Shown: one piece after another, positions 1-8,548 of the stretch
Layout: each line of letters begins with the position of its first letter
How positions within the stretch are numbered: the stretch's first letter is position 1
Translations under genes and position numbers: made by a program
Notes under the pieces: model-generated
Databases searched by the model: none
Seen by the model: the letters and a program-made list of their open reading frames with translations, nothing else
What the model was told of the DNA's origin: nothing
From: an uncultured bacterium
GTDB lineage: Bacteria; Cyanobacteriota; Vampirovibrionia; Gastranaerophilales; Gastranaerophilaceae
Assembly (NCBI GenBank): GCA_900551965.1
Contig: URYF01000021.1
Span: 1 to 22,399 of the forward strand
Reading direction: 5' to 3'
DNA: 22,399 nucleotides

Positions 1-1
1 G

Positions 2-1612
2 GCAAATTCCCTTGGAAAGCTTGATTCAATTGTCGATATTGTGAGGATCGAATCAGCATCACTTGGAGAAACTTTGCGTATGGTTGTTCTTGCAGATTAT
101 ATCAAGGCAAATGATGTTGATAATTCACATTTGGGAGTTGTCCCTATATGGAGAACCCTAAAATGCGAATACGGAAGTTCAATACCTTTTGGTATTCTTT
201 GCGGATCATTAATAGTCATTCCTGAGAATTGCGAAAACCTTTTCAGAGAACTTTTAAAAGAATATAATGTTGATGAAGATTGCGTTTCTGTTTCAAGATA
301 TGTAGAAGACAGTTCTTATATAAAAATTACTCCGAAAGCTTCAGCAAAGCATTGTATAGTTTCACTTATTACTGAGATGTTTAGCCGGGGTGCTATAAGG
401 GTGTTAATTGGAACTCAGGCATTACTGGGTGAAGGCTGGGATGCCCCATGTATAAATTCTTTAATACTGTCAAGCACGGTAAGTTCTTATATGCTCTCAA
501 ATCAAATGAGGGGGCGGGCAATCCGAATCGATAAGAATAATCCTGATAAGGTTTCAAATATCTGGCATTTAGCTTCTGTAATGGTTCCAGATGCTTCTGA
601 TTATAATATCGTTAATGAGTTATCGAAATTGGTTACGGTAGATTCTGATTTTGAGGATATTGATCGTGCGGCTTATTACGATTTAAATCAGCTTAGAAAG
701 AGGTTTGAGGGATATGAGGCTCCCTCTTATTACGGAGATCATGAAATTGTCAGCGGAATAGCAAGGGTTCTTTCTGATGATTTTGAGATAAAGCTTAGTT
801 TGTTTAAAGAAATAGTATTTACCGATTTGAATAGCTTAGCAATTTCGTATGCAAAAGACAGAGAATTAACAAAAAAATGGTGGAATGATTCTTTATATCT
901 GGGGTATTCCTCTTCAAGCGCTTGTTCGCTCCAAAGAGGTGTTGATGCTCCTAAAATGACTGCCAAGTCCCTAACTTATACCGGTTATAAAGACTTATTG
1001 TATTCCCTGCCAGGCTTTTTTTTTACTGCAATATATATAATTGCTTATTTCCCAAAGTCTTTGGTTTCTTCGTTTTTAATATTATTGTTTGTTGTATTTC
1101 TTGTCGTGTTAATTTGGATTGGAATAAGGTATTTAAAAACGGGTACTGTTGAAGGCTTAATAAAGCAGATAGCTATAGCTCATCTTGAAACTTTGTCAGC
1201 TTTGGGTTTTGTCAGATCAGATCTTAATAACGTAAGTTTCAGAACAAAAGAAATTGTAGGAAGTGTTCAAATAACTTGTAAAAATCTACCGGTTGAAGAA
1301 AATAACCTGCTTATAAAATGTATGCAGGAATTTCTTGATCCTATAGAAAATCCAAGATATATACTGGTCAGATGTGTAAGACAATGGGGTATAATCCCAT
1401 CTTATGATTATTTTGCGATTCCGTCTGTTTTATCCGCTCGCAAGAGTGATGTAAACATGTTTATGCAGTTTTTTAAGAAATATGTCGGCGGCGAATGCAT
1501 GGAGGTTTATACGCGAAATCTTGATGGACGTAAAATCTTATTAAAAGCAAGAAAAAACGCTTTTTCATCAATTAAGCGTAAAAGATCTAAAAAGTTTTCA
1601 AAATGGCAATAG
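2..1612 (+). CDS. DEAD/DEAH-type helicase, C-terminal part (5' end outside window), with membrane segment
   Basis: Partial gene: the reading frame is open back to base 2, so the GTG at 41 is internal and the ATPase motifs I-III lie outside the window. The visible part holds the second RecA-like helicase domain. The motif V region reads GTQALLGEGWDAP (about bases 410-450) and the motif VI region QMRGRAIRID (about 505-535), so it is a superfamily 2 nucleic-acid translocase related to ResIII/DEAD helicases. After a soluble stretch come one or two strongly hydrophobic segments (about bases 1000-1130), then a 150-residue basic C-terminal domain ending in a Lys/Arg-rich tail. A membrane anchor on a helicase is unusual; I recall similar architectures annotated only as DEAD/DEAH family proteins, without a known role. 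The stop is 2 bases from the convergent VWA gene. A DNA-defence or membrane-associated DNA-processing role is possible but not shown. Confidence 0.8.
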   Translation, partial: ANSLGKLDSIVDIVRIESASLGETLRMVVLADYIKANDVDNSHLGVVPIWRTLKCEYGSSIPFGILCGSLIVIPENCENLFRELLKEYNVDEDCVSVSRYVEDSSYIKITPKASAKHCIVSLITEMFSRGAIRVLIGTQALLGEGWDAPCINSLILSSTVSSYMLSNQMRGRAIRIDKNNPDKVSNIWHLASVMVPDASDYNIVNELSKLVTVDSDFEDIDRAAYYDLNQLRKRFEGYEAPSYYGDHEIVSGIARVLSDDFEIKLSLFKEIVFTDLNSLAISYAKDRELTKKWWNDSLYLGYSSSSACSLQRGVDAPKMTAKSLTYTGYKDLLYSLPGFFFTAIYIIAYFPKSLVSSFLILLFVVFLVVLIWIGIRYLKTGTVEGLIKQIAIAHLETLSALGFVRSDLNNVSFRTKEIVGSVQITCKNLPVEENNLLIKCMQEFLDPIENPRYILVRCVRQWGIIPSYDYFAIPSVLSARKSDVNMFMQFFKKYVGGECMEVYTRNLDGRKILLKARKNAFSSIKRKRSKKFSKWQ

Positions 1613-1614
1613 TA

Positions 1615-2337
1615 TTATGGCAGAAGTATTTTTGCTTCGACGTTTTTGGCAGCTTCTATACTGTTATTAAAGCCGTTTAAAAGTTCTGCTGCGGTTTTTG
1701 CGTTATAAAACTTTCCGCTTGTAACAAGTGCAGTGCATTCTAACTGCTGTAAATCATCTGAATCTTGAACATTAAATGCTATAACATCTATAGATACATC
1801 GCGGCGGATTTTGATAAGATTCATAACAAATGTGCAGGGACTTTCATCACAATTCTCTCCGCCGTCTGTTAATAAAATAATATGCTTTTTCCCCGAAAAT
1901 CCCATAAAATCATATTTGATAGCCTGTTTTAGGGAAAATGTAATAGGGGTCATTCCGCGCGGTTTGGCTTTCAATAAAGATTGTTCAATATATGGCGCGT
2001 TGTTTTTTAGAATAGGGCTGACAAGAGTAGAAGCACGACAGGCTTCTAATGGTGTAAATCCCATTTTATGTCCGTAAACCCTTAATCCTACCCAGGTATC
2101 GGGGTTTATTTTTGGGAGAATTTCTTTCATTGTACGAAGCATTAAGTCAATTTTTCGGGAGCCTTCAAGAGGTTCTGTCATACTGTTTGAAAAATCGAGG
2201 ATAAATAACAGACGTTCTCCGCCTTGGGTATCAAAATTTTTGTTAAATTCCTGCGGTGAATGTACTCCATATTGGCCTTCGCAAATTCCTTGCAATGGTA
2301 AAGCTAAGACTATCAATAATAAATAGAGTTTTTTCAT
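1615..2337 (-). CDS. Exported von Willebrand factor A (VWA) domain protein
   Basis: 240 residues. The N-terminus is a typical Sec signal peptide (MKK, then a hydrophobic run to about residue 18), so the protein is exported. I see no good lipobox before C19. The rest is one VWA domain with a complete metal-ion-dependent adhesion site: D48-x-S50-x-S52 in the first strand, T130 in RGMTP, and D158 in LLTDGGENC. This implies Mg2+-dependent binding of a protein or matrix partner. Several cysteines (C100, C163, C168) could form disulfides after export. The start at 2337 fits the signal peptide, but no convincing Shine-Dalgarno precedes it. It lies 63 bases downstream of the calpain-like gene on the same strand with no terminator between, so the two may be cotranscribed. 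The ligand is unknown. Confidence 0.85.
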   Translation of the reverse strand: MKKLYLLLIVLALPLQGICEGQYGVHSPQEFNKNFDTQGGERLLFILDFSNSMTEPLEGSRKIDLMLRTMKEILPKINPDTWVGLRVYGHKMGFTPLEACRASTLVSPILKNNAPYIEQSLLKAKPRGMTPITFSLKQAIKYDFMGFSGKKHIILLTDGGENCDESPCTFVMNLIKIRRDVSIDVIAFNVQDSDDLQQLECTALVTSGKFYNAKTAAELLNGFNNSIEAAKNVEAKILLP

Positions 2338-2400
2338 ATCATTATTCTAATTGTTTTTTTCTGTATTCATTATCTATAACTGTCTTAGCTTTGTTGATTA

Positions 2401-3708
2401 TTATTTATTATTTAATCTTTGTAGGATTTCTGTTATCATAGATGGATCTATTTTAGTTGAGTTTGCCTTTACCGGCATTGCTTGGATTGCTGTTGTCATC
2501 TTTATGAAATCCTTTCTTGGTATCGGTTCTATTTTGTCAGGGTACCAAGGGTTTGCAACATAAACTGTGTCATTTGTAATTTTTACGACTGTTAAAGCGT
2601 GTCCGTTTCCTGCTTTTGTTGTACCATCCGGCCCATTTTTGGCAACTTTTACACTAAAAGTTAATGCATATTCGCCCTCGTGACCTTGATATTTGCTTAA
2701 CATATCATTCGAATTGTTTGAAAAATGGCTTATTTCAGAGGTTCCGGCTCGTTTTATTCCTTTATCTTGATACATTGATATGTCTGCACCGGTTCTGCGA
2801 GCCATTTCTTCTCTTGAAATATATCCGTATTTGCCGGATTGGTAATATAAGCTTGGCTTTTGTTTATTAATATAGACCTCAGATTTTTTACCTGTAAGTA
2901 TAAAACCTGCATCCCAAGTGAATCCTGCATTTAGCATATCTGAATTGTTCAAGTGCGAGACATTGCCTTCTGCGTTATATATAGAATCTTTTTTGTTTCC
3001 GTTGGCCTTATTAGTTTTGATAAGTTCGGCCCTGTAAGCTTCCATTGCGAGTTCAAAAGCAATAACTTCCAAATCGCCGCGTGAATATTTATTGCTTGCT
3101 CCTGCTTTATCCAGAGCGGCTTTTGATATAGTATAAGTACCTGTTATTTCACATTTTAATCCTTTTTGAGCATACGCTTCACGCATAGCTTTTGCGCCCG
3201 GCAGGGTAATAGTATATGAACCGTCTTTGTTTTGTTTGCAGTTATTTTTTAATAATTGTTGTCCTTCTTTAGTGTTTCTTATCGCGTTGAGTTCTGCTAA
3301 GAAGAAACAATCTCCACGCTGTGCCTGGTTTGAATCTGAAATATAGCCATCGGTTGTATCAGATAATTGATTATTTTGTTGAGTTGGGATGTTAATTGTT
3401 GCATTCCCGATTTTTACGGTTTTTGTTGTTTTTCCTTCCATTACAGAATCTACATCAATATATCGAACATTTCCTATTCTATCTCCAAGATGGTACTGCT
3501 TTTTTAGCATTGATAAAATGTTGTTTTTTAGGTCGTTGCTTATTTTTATCTCTTTTTGATTATCGCTATCTTCGGTTTTTGGTTTTTTAGTGAGGTGTTT
3601 CATAGCCTCTATAATTTCAGCATTGGTTGGTTTAGAACTAGTTTTGCCTGTAGACTTTTGCATATTGTCATATTTAGGGAAACTAAAATCACCATTAATT
3701 TCTGTCAT
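2401..3708 (-). CDS. Calpain-family (peptidase C2-like) cysteine protease
   Basis: 435 residues. The papain-fold calpain triad is visible in order: C134 in QRGDCFFLAEL (the Q-x-G-D-C-[FY]-[FL] signature, with Q130 as the likely oxyanion residue), H370 in GNGHALTV, and N386 in YVANPWYP. The protein is therefore predicted to be an active cysteine endopeptidase. The first 120 residues are polar, low in complexity and probably disordered, and could be a propeptide or targeting region. No signal peptide or membrane helix is present, and no EF-hand (penta-EF) domain is fused, unlike classical animal calpains. The start at 3708 has GGAG about 11 bases upstream. Bacterial calpains are sparsely characterised; substrate and location are unknown. 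An EF-hand protein lies two genes away. Confidence 0.88.
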   Translation of the reverse strand: MTEINGDFSFPKYDNMQKSTGKTSSKPTNAEIIEAMKHLTKKPKTEDSDNQKEIKISNDLKNNILSMLKKQYHLGDRIGNVRYIDVDSVMEGKTTKTVKIGNATINIPTQQNNQLSDTTDGYISDSNQAQRGDCFFLAELNAIRNTKEGQQLLKNNCKQNKDGSYTITLPGAKAMREAYAQKGLKCEITGTYTISKAALDKAGASNKYSRGDLEVIAFELAMEAYRAELIKTNKANGNKKDSIYNAEGNVSHLNNSDMLNAGFTWDAGFILTGKKSEVYINKQKPSLYYQSGKYGYISREEMARRTGADISMYQDKGIKRAGTSEISHFSNNSNDMLSKYQGHEGEYALTFSVKVAKNGPDGTTKAGNGHALTVVKITNDTVYVANPWYPDKIEPIPRKDFIKMTTAIQAMPVKANSTKIDPSMITEILQRLNNK

Positions 3709-3884
3709 GATATGTTACTCCATTCTTGCTTTACCTGAATATATTTACGGCAAATTTTTTTATACATTTAATCATATTTTTAAATTTTTATATGCGAATG
3801 TGCCATTTTAGCTTATTTTACTGGGGTTTTTGTATTGTAAACATTTGTAATGATAATTTGCTAGTCGCTATAAGATTGTTTTTG

Positions 3885-3913
3885 TTTAAAATTTATTTTG
3901 CTTGTAATATTAT
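3885..3913 (+). promoter_or_regulatory. Possible promoter of the Met_gamma_lyase-family gene
   Basis: TTTAAA (3885-3890), a 17-base spacer, and TATTAT (3908-3913) give a plausible sigma70 promoter about 30 bases before the ATG at 3943, leaving an AGGGA-type ribosome site in the leader. The region is very AT-rich, so chance matches are likely. The rest of the 3709-3942 gap shows nothing else I can name. Confidence 0.3.
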
Positions 3914-3942
3914 GAAATTGTAATAATAGGGATTTAATTAGT

Positions 3943-5184
3943 ATGAAGACAAACAGAGAAATTATAAAACAGGCGGAAAAAAACTTACGTGAACAGTTTG
4001 AAATTATTGATGATATAAGGGATTATAATCAGGAAAAAGTATTGAATGCGTTTATTGATAATAAAGTTGCTCCTGAACACTTTTATACTGTTTCCGGATA
4101 CGGGCATGATGATCTTGGACGGGAAGTTCTTGATAAGGTTTTTGCAGATGTTTTTAGAGCGGAGAAAGCTCTTGTCAGAATTCATTTCGCATCAGGTACC
4201 CATACTCTTGCCTGTGCTTTGTTTGGAAATTTAAAGTACGGTGATAAGCTTTTATCTGTCGCCGGAACCCCTTATGATACAATGCTTGAAGTTATAGGTA
4301 CAGAAGGTGATGAGGAAACTAAGCGAGCCTCTTTGATTGGTAATGGTGTTTTATATGATGAAGTTCCGTTATTAAACGGTATGGATATTGATTTTGCTAA
4401 GTTGGAGCAAATGGTTGACGAAAAAACAACTATGGTTTTAATTCAACGTTCTAAAGGGTATTCAACAAGAAAATCCTTGACTGTTGACACAATAGAAAAA
4501 ATATGCAAAGTTGTTAAAGCAAAAAATCCAAACTGTATTTGTTTTGTTGATAATTGTTATGGTGAATTTGTCGACACTAAAGAACCACTGGAAGTTGGCG
4601 CAGATTTAATGGCAGGCTCCCTAATTAAAAATGCCGGCGGAGGTATTGTTGAAGCCGGTGGGTATATTGCAGGTAAAAAACTTTTAGTTGAACGATCTGC
4701 TGTTCGTTTGACAGCTCCAGGTATCGGCTCTGAAGGCGGAGCGATGTTTAATCAGCACAGATTAATTTTTCAGGGATTGTTTATGGCACCATCTGTTGTT
4801 TCAGATGCTGTTAAAGGTGCGATTCTTGCCTCTAAAATCTTTGATGAAATCGGCTATGATTCTACTCCAAAATACGATGAAAAACGCACCGATATTATTC
4901 AGAATATTACATTTGGTGCCCCAGAACCTTTAGAACAATTTTGCAGGACAATACAGTCGCTTTCTCCTGTTAACGGGTATGTTACCCCTATTCCTGAATA
5001 TATTCCGGGTTATGAAGATCAGGTTATTATGGCTGGCGGAACTTTTATTGAAGGGTCTACAATCGAATTATCCGCAGATGGTCCGATGAGAGAACCTTAT
5101 GTTGCTTATATGCAAGGTGGCTTAAATTATGCCCACGTAAAAATTGCACTTGCAAAATTTCTTGATAAAATTCAAAATTTATAA
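3943..5184 (+). CDS. PLP-dependent enzyme, Met_gamma_lyase / 'aluminum resistance protein' family
   Basis: 413 residues, full length for the PF06838 family, a branch of the fold-type I Cys/Met-metabolism enzymes. Recognisable blocks are SGYGHDDLGRE near residues 51-61, the SGTHT cofactor-phosphate region (84-88), FVDNCYGEF with D203 expected to contact the pyridine nitrogen, and GSLIKNAGGG with K229 as the Schiff-base lysine. The protein should therefore hold PLP covalently and act on a sulfur amino acid or related substrate. The reaction is not settled for this family: database names range from methionine gamma-lyase to aluminum resistance protein. In cyanobacteria and Firmicutes it is a common single-copy cytosolic protein. 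It is flanked by unrelated genes and looks monocistronic. Confidence 0.9.
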   Translation: MKTNREIIKQAEKNLREQFEIIDDIRDYNQEKVLNAFIDNKVAPEHFYTVSGYGHDDLGREVLDKVFADVFRAEKALVRIHFASGTHTLACALFGNLKYGDKLLSVAGTPYDTMLEVIGTEGDEETKRASLIGNGVLYDEVPLLNGMDIDFAKLEQMVDEKTTMVLIQRSKGYSTRKSLTVDTIEKICKVVKAKNPNCICFVDNCYGEFVDTKEPLEVGADLMAGSLIKNAGGGIVEAGGYIAGKKLLVERSAVRLTAPGIGSEGGAMFNQHRLIFQGLFMAPSVVSDAVKGAILASKIFDEIGYDSTPKYDEKRTDIIQNITFGAPEPLEQFCRTIQSLSPVNGYVTPIPEYIPGYEDQVIMAGGTFIEGSTIELSADGPMREPYVAYMQGGLNYAHVKIALAKFLDKIQNL

Positions 5185-5245
5185 TTCGTTACATAAGTTA
5201 ATATCATATATTGATTATATCAATTTTATATCCTACGAGGTTTTA

Positions 5246-5251
5246 TATAAT
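5246..5251 (+). promoter_or_regulatory. Possible -10 element for the EF-hand gene
   Basis: A perfect TATAAT lies 43 bases before the chosen start at 5295. No good -35 element is found at 16-18 bases upstream. The surrounding DNA is nearly all A/T, so this is weak. Confidence 0.25.
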
Positions 5252-5294
5252 ATATAAAGCTATGTGTGCTTATACAACAACTGAGGATAGATTT

Positions 5295-6521
5295 ATGAGT
5301 GAAGATTTTAAAATTAATGGTAAGACTTATGATCTTTCAAAAGTTTCAAAAAAAGGAACAAAGAAAGACAAGACAATTCAGGATAATAAGGCGCAGAATT
5401 GGTTATTTGATTCTTTTAACACAAAAAAAGATGATAAGTTAGATTCTAAAGAATTAGCGCAAATGCTCTCAGAATTGAAAAAATATGACACTGATAAAAA
5501 CAAGGAACTCAGTGATACTGAATTTAAAGCTTTAGCTGATGCTAAAAACAAGGGTAAAGCTGACGATGCAAAGGTTAAAGCTGAGGATATGAAGGCATTT
5601 TATTCTAAGGTTCTTGATTTGGGCAGCAAAGATGAACAAATTTCTGTTAAAGATGTTTTAAAAAGTGAAGAATCCAAAAAAGCAGACTGGCATGATGCAA
5701 CAGAAATGAATTGTCACGATAATAGTGGCAAAACTCAAGATATTCAAGGTAAATTAGAGTTTGAAAAAGAATTTGAAGGGGATAACCCTCCTTCATTCAC
5801 CATTACAGATACAAGTTCCGGCAGCGAGCATGTTTATACTTATAAACTTGTTGGAACTGATGAAAAAACAGGTAAGCCGATTTATAAATGTGTTTCAATG
5901 AATGATAAACCGATTACAACTGATAATGAATATACCCTTGAAGTTGATGAAAAAGGTGCTCCGGGGCTTGTTCAATATGAAGAACAAAATAACTATGGGG
6001 TTGGCTTGAAATTTGATGAGGCTGCCGAAGTTCCGGTAGGCGATGAAACCCCTGAGAAAAATCTTGATGATATAGCTAAAGAGTCCGGATATCGGAAAAC
6101 TAATGGCGAAGGTATATATTATGATGAAGAAAAGAAAGTTCACATGATATATAACGAAGAAACCGGTGAATTTGAAGCTGAACCGGATTTAAAATTTGTT
6201 GGAAAAGACGGCAGCAGAAGATACGAATTTAAAATGGAAGACGGATCAATTCAGAATACAACATTTGATAAAGATTTGAATATTACTAAAATTAAGTACT
6301 TAAATGCAGAAGGTAAGGCTTATATCCAGAAAGACTTTGTTGCCGGCAAGCTAAACTTTAGAAAAACTGCTCATAGTGAAACATATTATGATGAAAATAA
6401 CAAGATTCATTACCGCTGGGACGAAAAAGAACATGCATTTATAGCAATGCCAAATGTAAAACAAATTCTTGCTGATGGCTCTTATTATGATACCGATGGT
6501 AAAAAGCATCCGGCAAAATAA
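5295..6521 (+). CDS. EF-hand domain protein with C-terminal tyrosine/aspartate-rich repeats
   Basis: 408 residues from the ATG at 5295, chosen because GAGGA sits about 8 bases upstream; the longer frame from 5211 has no ribosome site and adds an implausible leader. Two canonical calcium-binding loops are visible at residues 42-53 (NTKKDDKLDSKE) and 65-76 (DTDKNKELSDTE), with a degenerate third near 113-120. The second half carries two copies of a motif of about 36 residues, at 274-310 and 363-398 (YYDE..K.H......F.A.P......DGS). No signal peptide or membrane helix is seen, and the composition is acidic and lysine-rich. It is predicted to bind Ca2+; the role is unknown. Both this gene and the calpain-like protease gene flank the PLP-enzyme gene, so a calcium-linked partnership is conceivable. 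A strong terminator follows. Confidence 0.8.
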   Translation: MSEDFKINGKTYDLSKVSKKGTKKDKTIQDNKAQNWLFDSFNTKKDDKLDSKELAQMLSELKKYDTDKNKELSDTEFKALADAKNKGKADDAKVKAEDMKAFYSKVLDLGSKDEQISVKDVLKSEESKKADWHDATEMNCHDNSGKTQDIQGKLEFEKEFEGDNPPSFTITDTSSGSEHVYTYKLVGTDEKTGKPIYKCVSMNDKPITTDNEYTLEVDEKGAPGLVQYEEQNNYGVGLKFDEAAEVPVGDETPEKNLDDIAKESGYRKTNGEGIYYDEEKKVHMIYNEETGEFEAEPDLKFVGKDGSRRYEFKMEDGSIQNTTFDKDLNITKIKYLNAEGKAYIQKDFVAGKLNFRKTAHSETYYDENNKIHYRWDEKEHAFIAMPNVKQILADGSYYDTDGKKHPAK

Positions 6522-6528
6522 AATTTTT

Positions 6529-6557
6529 AAGAGGAACTGGTAATAGTTCCTCTTTTT
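6529..6557 (+). terminator. Rho-independent terminator after the EF-hand gene
   Basis: A perfect 8-bp stem (GAGGAACT 6531-6538 with AGTTCCTC 6545-6552) and 6-base loop are followed by a run of T. It lies 9 bases after the stop codon and separates this gene from glgP. Confidence 0.9.
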
Positions 6558-6641
6558 GTAACGATTTTTAAGCTCTAAATTCAATCTATTCTTTATTTTT
6601 TTATTCCACATTATAAAATACTGTTATTTTTGGATTTTATA

Positions 6642-6670
6642 TGCTATAATATCAGAGCACGGTTTTGTGC
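6642..6670 (+). promoter_or_regulatory. Extended -10 promoter and 5' hairpin of the glgP-like gene
   Basis: TGCTATAAT (6642-6650) is a perfect extended -10 element; the -35 is poor, as is common for such promoters. The predicted RNA would start at about 6657, exactly where GCAC (6657-6660) can pair with GTGC (6667-6670) around a 6-base loop. The mRNA may thus begin with a small hairpin, which is often stabilising. A leader of about 67 bases then leads to GAGG before the ATG. Confidence 0.45.
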
Positions 6671-6723
6671 ACATGAAAAATTTAGTGTATAGAAGTTATA
6701 AGAAAAGAGAAGTGAGGTAAATT

Positions 6724-8418
6724 ATGGCATTACCAAATGTAGCGTATTTTTCAATGGAAATAGCTATGGATCAGTCTCTAAGCACCTATTCCGGTGGTTT
6801 AGGGTTTTTGGCAGGTTCCCATATGTTATCTGCAGGATATCTGCAAATGCCTATGGTCGGTGTTACTATGTTGTGGTCATACGGTTACTATGATCAGCGA
6901 ATCGACCATACTGGTAACGTTGAAGTTGCGTATATCAGAAAGTATTACGATTTCTTGACTGATACTAATGTTCAAACAGAAGTAGATATCTTTGGAGAAA
7001 AAGTAAAAGTTAAAGCATACTTGGTTCGCCCTGAATTGTTTGGAACATGTCCTGTATATTTGTTGACAACTGATATTGATGGTAACAGTGACTGGGCTAA
7101 GAGTATTTCATACAAACTGTATGACGGTAATGAAAAAATTAGAATTGCTCAAGAAACAGTTCTTGGGATTGCAGGGGTTAGAATTCTTCAACAAGTTGGA
7201 TACAATTTTGATGTTATCCATATGAATGAAGGTCATGCTCTTCCTGCTGCATTCGAACTTTTAAGACAGTATAACGGTGATTTGAATGAAGTTAAAAAAC
7301 GTACTGTATTTACAACTCACACACCTGTTGCTGCCGGTAATGAAGTACATTGGGTTGATACATTATTAGAAGGCGGATTCTTCGCCGGTGCTACTCGTGA
7401 AACTGCTGTTAATTTAGGCGGAGAAAACTTCTCTCTGACAGTTGCAGCTTTGAGAATGTCAAGAATTGCCAATGCTGTATCTCAGCTTCACGGTCTTGTT
7501 GCTAATAAAATGTGGGAAGGTGTTGACGGCAGATGTCCAATCAGAGCAATTACAAATGCTGTAAATCTTCAATATTGGCAAGATAAGAGGGTTAAAGATG
7601 CTGAAAATGATTCTCAAAAATTACTTGACGTTAAACGTGAAATGAAATCTGAATTGTTCAAATATATTGCAAATGTTGCAGGTAAAAGATTTGATCCTGA
7701 TGTATTGACAATTACCTGGGCAAGAAGATTTGCAGATTACAAACGTGCTTGGCTCATCTTGATGGATAAAGACAGAATTGGCAAATTGTTGGATGAAAAT
7801 AAGGTTCAAATCATTTTTGCCGGTAAATTCCACCCGGATGATGTTATGGGTAAAGAAATGTTTAATAAATTATTAAACAGATCTCACTCATTGAAAAATG
7901 TTGTAGTTCTTCCCGGCTATGAACTTCAATTGTCTGGAATGCTAAAACGAGGTTCTGATATTTGGTTAAATACTCCGCTAAGACCGTTTGAAGCATCAGG
8001 TACTTCAGGTATGTCAGCTAATGCTAACGGTGCTGTTCACTTATCTATATTTGACGGCTGGACTGTTGAAGGTACATTCAGCGGAATTAACGGTTATGCT
8101 ATTGAGTATCCTGAAATCAACGATGAAATGCCTTGGGAAGAAAGACATTGGAAGGATCATAAGTGCTTGATGAGCATTATTGAAGAGCAGATTATCCCTA
8201 CATATTATGAAAATAAAATGGAATGGGCAAGATTGATGCGTCAAGCTATCAGAACGTCTGAAGCTTACTTCAATTCAGATCGTATGGTTATTGAATACTA
8301 CAACAGATTGTATAAACCAATAGCTCACGATGATGAGTGTTCCGGTGAAGAAAAACACGAAATGAAAATTACAGAAGCTCCGACATTTGATGCTTGGACT
8401 TTCTCAAATATCAAGTAA
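6724..8418 (+). CDS. glgP: Alpha-glucan phosphorylase-like protein (GT35, short form) lacking the PLP lysine
   Basis: 564 residues, of the short alpha-glucan phosphorylase type that begins directly with YFSMEIA and TYSGGLGFLAG; classical glycogen phosphorylases exceed 800. The family normally releases glucose-1-phosphate from glycogen or maltodextrin in the cytosol. Conserved blocks include THTPVAAGNE, AGKFHPDD, and the phosphate-site segment RRFADYKRAW, where R335 and K340 match R569 and K574 of rabbit muscle phosphorylase. The cofactor loop reads EASGTSGMSANANG: the residue matching the PLP-binding lysine (rabbit K680) is S431, encoded by TCA at 8014-8016. Without that lysine normal PLP-dependent phosphorolysis is doubtful, so the true reaction may differ. 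GAGG lies about 8 bases before the start. It is a single gene between its own promoter and terminator. Confidence 0.85.
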   Translation: MALPNVAYFSMEIAMDQSLSTYSGGLGFLAGSHMLSAGYLQMPMVGVTMLWSYGYYDQRIDHTGNVEVAYIRKYYDFLTDTNVQTEVDIFGEKVKVKAYLVRPELFGTCPVYLLTTDIDGNSDWAKSISYKLYDGNEKIRIAQETVLGIAGVRILQQVGYNFDVIHMNEGHALPAAFELLRQYNGDLNEVKKRTVFTTHTPVAAGNEVHWVDTLLEGGFFAGATRETAVNLGGENFSLTVAALRMSRIANAVSQLHGLVANKMWEGVDGRCPIRAITNAVNLQYWQDKRVKDAENDSQKLLDVKREMKSELFKYIANVAGKRFDPDVLTITWARRFADYKRAWLILMDKDRIGKLLDENKVQIIFAGKFHPDDVMGKEMFNKLLNRSHSLKNVVVLPGYELQLSGMLKRGSDIWLNTPLRPFEASGTSGMSANANGAVHLSIFDGWTVEGTFSGINGYAIEYPEINDEMPWEERHWKDHKCLMSIIEEQIIPTYYENKMEWARLMRQAIRTSEAYFNSDRMVIEYYNRLYKPIAHDDECSGEEKHEMKITEAPTFDAWTFSNIK

Positions 8419-8443
8419 AGTGTTTTATAACTAAATATTTAAA

Positions 8444-8476
8444 AGAAGTCTGTATATTTTATGCAGGCTTCTTTTT
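8444..8476 (+). terminator. Rho-independent terminator of the glgP-like gene
   Basis: A 12-bp stem (8444-8455 with 8461-8472, including a few G-U pairs), a 5-base ATTTT loop and a T run, 26 bases after the stop codon. Confidence 0.9.
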
Positions 8477-8490
8477 GTATTCTGCGCATT

Positions 8491-8524
8491 AAAAAAGTCC
8501 TTGAATATATTTTCAAGGACTTTT
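8491..8524 (-). terminator. Rho-independent terminator of rpsP (reads both ways)
   Basis: GTCCTTGAA (8497-8505) pairs with TTCAAGGAC (8512-8520), extended by A4/T4 on each side. Read on the minus strand it ends in T6, 25 bases after the rpsP stop; it could also stop read-through from the glgP side. Confidence 0.85.
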
Positions 8525-8548
8525 AAAGCTTTATAGTTCTGTACTAAA

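Noticed and set aside
739..966. Minus-strand reading frame inside the helicase gene
   Set aside because: Antisense shadow of a clearly conserved gene, with no domain, ribosome site or promoter.
5211..5294. N-terminal extension of the EF-hand protein
   Set aside because: The start at 5211 has no ribosome site; the ATG at 5295 has GAGGA at good spacing and the protein becomes polar from there.
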